Assembly (NCBI GenBank): GCA_002292975.1
Contig: DBCI01000068.1
Span: 1,479-9,529 of the forward strand
DNA from: Polynucleobacter sp. UBA962
Lineage (GTDB): Bacteria > Pseudomonadota > Gammaproteobacteria > Burkholderiales > Burkholderiaceae
DNA: 8,051 nucleotides
Reading direction: 5' to 3'
Shown: positions 6,059 through 8,051 of the stretch, piece after piece
Layout: the number at the start of each line of letters is the position of its first letter
Numbering within the stretch: the first letter of the stretch is position 1
Program-made: the position numbers and the translations under genes
The notes under the pieces: generated by a model
Databases searched by the model: none
What the model was told of the DNA's origin: nothing
What the model saw: the letters and a program-made list of their open reading frames with translations, nothing else

Positions 6059-7005
6059 TGCAGGGTTCTCCAATCTAAGACCATCTTTAAACAATCTTTG
6101 TCACTAAATGCTTGGCGGTATGCCTGATCAGCTTGATGTGGTGATGCATGATGGGTAATCAAACCATCAAGCGATAAACGACCAGACTCGGCTAAGTTCT
6201 TCACTGCAAGTAAATCTTTTGGTTGCCATTGGGCTGCTACACGAATCCGTGCTTCACGCATAAACGCCTGCGGAAATGAGAAAGTCATTGGCGCGTCATA
6301 AAAACCGGCCAAGACAATCTCACCGCCAGGAGCCAAACATGAAATCAAGGTATCTAGTAATGAAGCGTCACCGCTCACATCCACAATCGTTTTGTAATAG
6401 CGCTTCTGATCTGCTTTTGGATCAATCACTTCATAGCCAATTGCTCCAGTGCGGCGATCAGCATCGACCTCCCAAACCACGGGGCTCTTGCCAGCAAGTA
6501 CTGCAATGCGCGCAATTAATCGTCCCAGAACGCCATGACCAATAATCAGATCGGGCTGCTGACTTCCCTCCGAAGCGGTTACATGATGCGCCGTCGCTGC
6601 GAGCGCAAATAAAACAGCCTCTGGTCCTAACTTGCTCCCAACTCCGATTACTCGACTCGCTGGCACTACCACGCGCGATGCTGCGCCCCCGAATAAACCT
6701 TTCACATCACCAAAACAGCGAGCGCCTGGCACGAATACACGTTGCCCTGGTTTGTATCCAGAACGTATACCTGCTTGATAAATTTTTCCGACGGATTCAT
6801 AACCGGGTACTAAGGGATATCCCATTCCAGGGAAGTGGGGCATGCGACCGCTCCACAATAATTTTTCAGTTCCCGTACTAATTCCACTCCACTCAATATC
6901 CACCACGACATCAGTTTCAGTGACGGGTGATAACTGCAGATCGCTCAAGACAATGCTCTCGGGCTTCTCGAGCACGACGGCCTTGGCTTGATAGTTTGTG
7001 TTCAT
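6055..7005 (-). CDS. bchC: 3-hydroxyethyl bacteriochlorophyllide a dehydrogenase
   Basis: BchC (316 aa) is the NAD-dependent dehydrogenase that oxidises the C3 1-hydroxyethyl group to the 3-acetyl of bacteriochlorophyllide a, late in bacteriochlorophyll a synthesis. It is a medium-chain dehydrogenase-like protein. The N-terminal substrate domain has GISTGTEKLLWSGRMPHFPG (41-60) and PLVPGYESVGK (64-74), typical of BchC. The Rossmann motif GHGVLG lies at 156-161, followed by EVDADRR and DVSGDASLLDTL, and the C-terminus ends MVLDWRTLQ. Start MNTNYQAKAVVLEKPESIV at 7003-7005 has only a weak purine-rich stretch (AGAAATGA) upstream; the nearby ATG at 7011-7013 is out of frame and stops after three codons. 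It is the first gene after the operator region and the likely head of the bchCXYZ-puf superoperon. Its stop overlaps the bchX start by four bases (ATGA). Confidence 0.96.
   Translation of the reverse strand: MNTNYQAKAVVLEKPESIVLSDLQLSPVTETDVVVDIEWSGISTGTEKLLWSGRMPHFPGMGYPLVPGYESVGKIYQAGIRSGYKPGQRVFVPGARCFGDVKGLFGGAASRVVVPASRVIGVGSKLGPEAVLFALAATAHHVTASEGSQQPDLIIGHGVLGRLIARIAVLAGKSPVVWEVDADRRTGAIGYEVIDPKADQKRYYKTIVDVSGDASLLDTLISCLAPGGEIVLAGFYDAPMTFSFPQAFMREARIRVAAQWQPKDLLAVKNLAESGRLSLDGLITHHASPHQADQAYRQAFSDKDCLKMVLDWRTLQ
6068..6071 (-). promoter_or_regulatory. Shine-Dalgarno of bchX inside the end of bchC
   Basis: GGAG on the minus strand lies 9 nt before the ATG at 6056-6058, within the last codons of bchC. 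It supports the ATGA-coupled start over the in-frame ATG at 6094, which has no comparable site. Confidence 0.65.
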
Positions 7006-7007
7006 AG

Positions 7008-7025
7008 TGTCATTTCTAATTTACA
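7008..7025. promoter_or_regulatory. PpsR/CrtJ-type operator 1 (TGT-N12-ACA) at the bchC start
   Basis: The plus strand reads TGTCATTTCTAATTTACA, an exact TGT-N12-ACA, two bases beyond the bchC ATG and overlapping the candidate -10. Its left half TGTCA matches the fuller TGTCA-type consensus. PpsR/CrtJ is known to bind pairs of such sites to repress bch, crt and puc genes under oxygen or light. Function here is inferred. Confidence 0.7.
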
Positions 7026-7034
7026 TACCAAATG

Positions 7035-7052
7035 TGTAAATATTTATTTACA
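7035..7052. promoter_or_regulatory. PpsR/CrtJ-type operator 2 (perfect palindrome)
   Basis: The plus strand reads TGTAAATATTTATTTACA, TGT-N12-ACA with perfect 7-bp arms (TGTAAAT and ATTTACA) around four bases. It is separated from operator 1 by 9 bp, close to the 8-bp spacing known for the paired CrtJ sites in the Rhodobacter capsulatus bchC promoter, where the two sites cover -10 and -35. The left arm also forms a perfect inverted repeat with ATTTACA at 7019-7025, so the three half-sites form one array. Confidence 0.75.
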
Positions 7053-7154
7053 TAATGCATTCTTCACTACTTTTGCCCCAATGTCATGTAGGTGTTTCTA
7101 CTAATACCCCCTAATATTTACAAGGCTTTATGGGGAATCTACCCCTATAAAAAG

Positions 7155-8051
7155 CTAAGCCACTGAAAACATTGGTTTTTTACAATACAAAATTTGGGCA
7201 TTTAATGGGATTGCGGATGGCAATAAAGAAATAGACTCAAAACCAGCAGCTTGCAACATGGTGCTAATTTCAGTTTGAGTTCTGGGGCGACCTCGACCCA
7301 TTGCAAGTAAATAGAAGCCAAAATAAGCATCCCCCATGGCCTCTTGGCCTGGAGTGCCCGCCATGGGTTCAGCCAAAATGAGGCTAGCGCCAGGCTCTAA
7401 GGCATTGAATACATTACGTAAAAGGATTGAGACCCGGCTGTCGTCATGATCAAAGATGACCCGGATTAAGGTGGCAATATCAGCCCCCTTTGGTAACTCT
7501 CCCTGGAAAAAATTTCCACCTAAAGCCTTGATTTTATTGGATAAACCTAATTTATTAATGTGAGTATTCGCTAACTCAGCGACGCCCGGGAGGTCAAAAA
7601 TAGTGCATTGAAGTTGTGGATAGAGCTCGACTAGCTGACTGACAAAAGCGCCCTGACCGCCACCAATATCTAATAGATGTTTGTGTTTTGCAAACGAATA
7701 AGAATCAATCACTTCGGTGGTTACCAAAGGCTGGGTATGCGCCATCAGTCGCGAGTAGTCTGCAACACGATTAGCAGATAAAGACTCTGGGCTTGGGTCA
7801 TCTTCCCCGTTGATATAGGGCCAGTACTCCGCCATCGCTGCTTTACCAGCCACATCACCGCGCAACAAAGCTAATGGGTCTTGCAAATCACGATAGAAAT
7901 CGCCATGGTGACTAATCATGTCTTGCAATGCGCGATTACCCACCAATGGTGCGCCCAACATCCCCAAAGCGTAGTGGCCGTTTTTTCTCTTTGTGAGCAA
8001 ACGAATCGCTACCGCAGCATCTAATAAACGACTTAATCCAGACTCGGGTAG
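7155..8051 (-). CDS. crtF: Hydroxyneurosporene-type carotenoid O-methyltransferase, 3' part
   Basis: The last 298 residues of CrtF, the SAM-dependent enzyme that methylates the tertiary C1-hydroxyl of carotenoids in the spheroidene and spirilloxanthin pathways. The frame is open to the right edge (first visible residues LPESGLSRLLDAAVAIRLL), so the N-terminus is outside; the TTG at 7998-8000 is an internal codon, not a start. Visible are the winged-helix dimerisation part (SRLLDAAVAIR, GHYALGMLGAPLV, HHGDFYRDLQDPLALLRGD), SAM motif I HLLDIGGGQGAFVSQL (about 125-140), IFDLPGV, GNFFQGELPKGADI, LIRVIFDHDD (196-205), LILAEPMAG and the CrtF-like YFGFYLLAMGRGRPRTQTE. In many small-molecule O-methyltransferases a catalytic His stands where Phe precedes DHDD here; CrtF proteins may differ at this site. 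It ends 149 nt before bchC, on the same strand. Confidence 0.93.
   Translation of the reverse strand, partial: LPESGLSRLLDAAVAIRLLTKRKNGHYALGMLGAPLVGNRALQDMISHHGDFYRDLQDPLALLRGDVAGKAAMAEYWPYINGEDDPSPESLSANRVADYSRLMAHTQPLVTTEVIDSYSFAKHKHLLDIGGGQGAFVSQLVELYPQLQCTIFDLPGVAELANTHINKLGLSNKIKALGGNFFQGELPKGADIATLIRVIFDHDDSRVSILLRNVFNALEPGASLILAEPMAGTPGQEAMGDAYFGFYLLAMGRGRPRTQTEISTMLQAAGFESISLLPSAIPLNAQILYCKKPMFSVA

Larger units (their letters stand above)
7006..7154 (-). promoter_or_regulatory. crtF-bchC intergenic control region (bchC promoter)
   Basis: 149 nt without a gene, strongly AT-rich near bchC. It holds two PpsR-type palindromes (annotated separately). One promoter candidate is an extended -10, TGGTATGTA (7022-7030), with an AT-rich -35 zone inside the second palindrome and a leader of about 10 nt. 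Another is TTGGGG (7076-7081), 18 nt, then CATTAT (7052-7057), which would put the palindromes just downstream of the start site. Neither is a strong sigma-70 match. A further lone half-site ATTTACA lies at 7116-7122. I see no convincing crtF terminator: the GGGG/CCCC stem at 7132-7145 has no U-tract. Read-through from crtF is therefore possible. Confidence 0.55.

Noticed and set aside
6059..6094. Longer bchX start at 6094
   Set aside because: It would extend the overlap with bchC to 40 nt, and the ATGA junction start with GGAG upstream is a better site.
7132..7145. GGGG/CCCC stem as a crtF terminator
   Set aside because: Only 4 bp with a 6-nt loop and no U-tract on either strand.
7998..8000. 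TTG as the start of crtF
   Set aside because: The frame continues upstream with CrtF-like sequence to the window edge; the codon is an internal Leu.
1..8051. Mobile elements, CRISPR arrays, tRNA or rRNA genes
   Set aside because: No terminal repeats, transposase frames, spaced repeat arrays or RNA gene structures were visible; the window is fully occupied by photosynthesis genes and their short spacers.

Overview
The window is the core of a purple-bacterial photosynthesis gene cluster. All ten recognisable genes lie on the minus strand and are transcribed right to left: crtF (3' part only), bchC, bchX, bchY, bchZ, pufB, an unrecognised 74-codon gene, pufA, pufL and pufM (5' part only). The order crtF-bchCXYZ-pufBALM is the classic one for type-II reaction-centre phototrophs. 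Moderate to low GC, the style of the LH1 and RC subunits, and the lack of pufQ or pufX at their Rhodobacter positions suggest a freshwater betaproteobacterium of the Polynucleobacter/Limnohabitans kind, probably an aerobic anoxygenic phototroph. That placement is an inference; no taxonomic marker is present.

Layout by position. 7155-8051: crtF, a carotenoid O-methyltransferase, running off the right edge. 7006-7154: an AT-rich control region with two tandem TGT-N12-ACA palindromes (PpsR/CrtJ-type operators) directly in front of bchC. 6055-7005 bchC, 5036-6058 bchX, 3495-5030 bchY, 2017-3495 bchZ: a tightly packed set with an ATGA overlap (bchC/bchX), a 5-nt gap (bchX/bchY) and a TGATG overlap (bchY/bchZ). 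1906-2016: a spacer holding three successive hairpins before a strong pufB Shine-Dalgarno. 1287-1905: pufB, orf74, pufA. 1209-1286: a spacer with a long imperfect hairpin. 384-1208: pufL. 1-359: the start of pufM.

How the genes work together. BchX, BchY and BchZ form chlorophyllide a oxidoreductase, and BchC oxidises the 3-hydroxyethyl group; both are steps to bacteriochlorophyll a. CrtF methylates hydroxylated carotenoids. PufB/PufA (LH1 beta and alpha) and PufL/PufM (reaction centre) are the apoproteins that bind these pigments. One superoperon therefore links pigment synthesis to the core complex, with probable redox/light control at the bchC promoter and differential puf mRNA stability set by RNA hairpins.

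The most unusual element is orf74, a single-pass membrane protein gene inserted between pufB and pufA, which are normally adjacent. Its stop codon overlaps the pufA ribosome binding site. It has no membrane histidine for bacteriochlorophyll, and I do not recognise it as PufQ, PufX, protein W or protein Y/U. It is a candidate new LH1-RC accessory or assembly protein.
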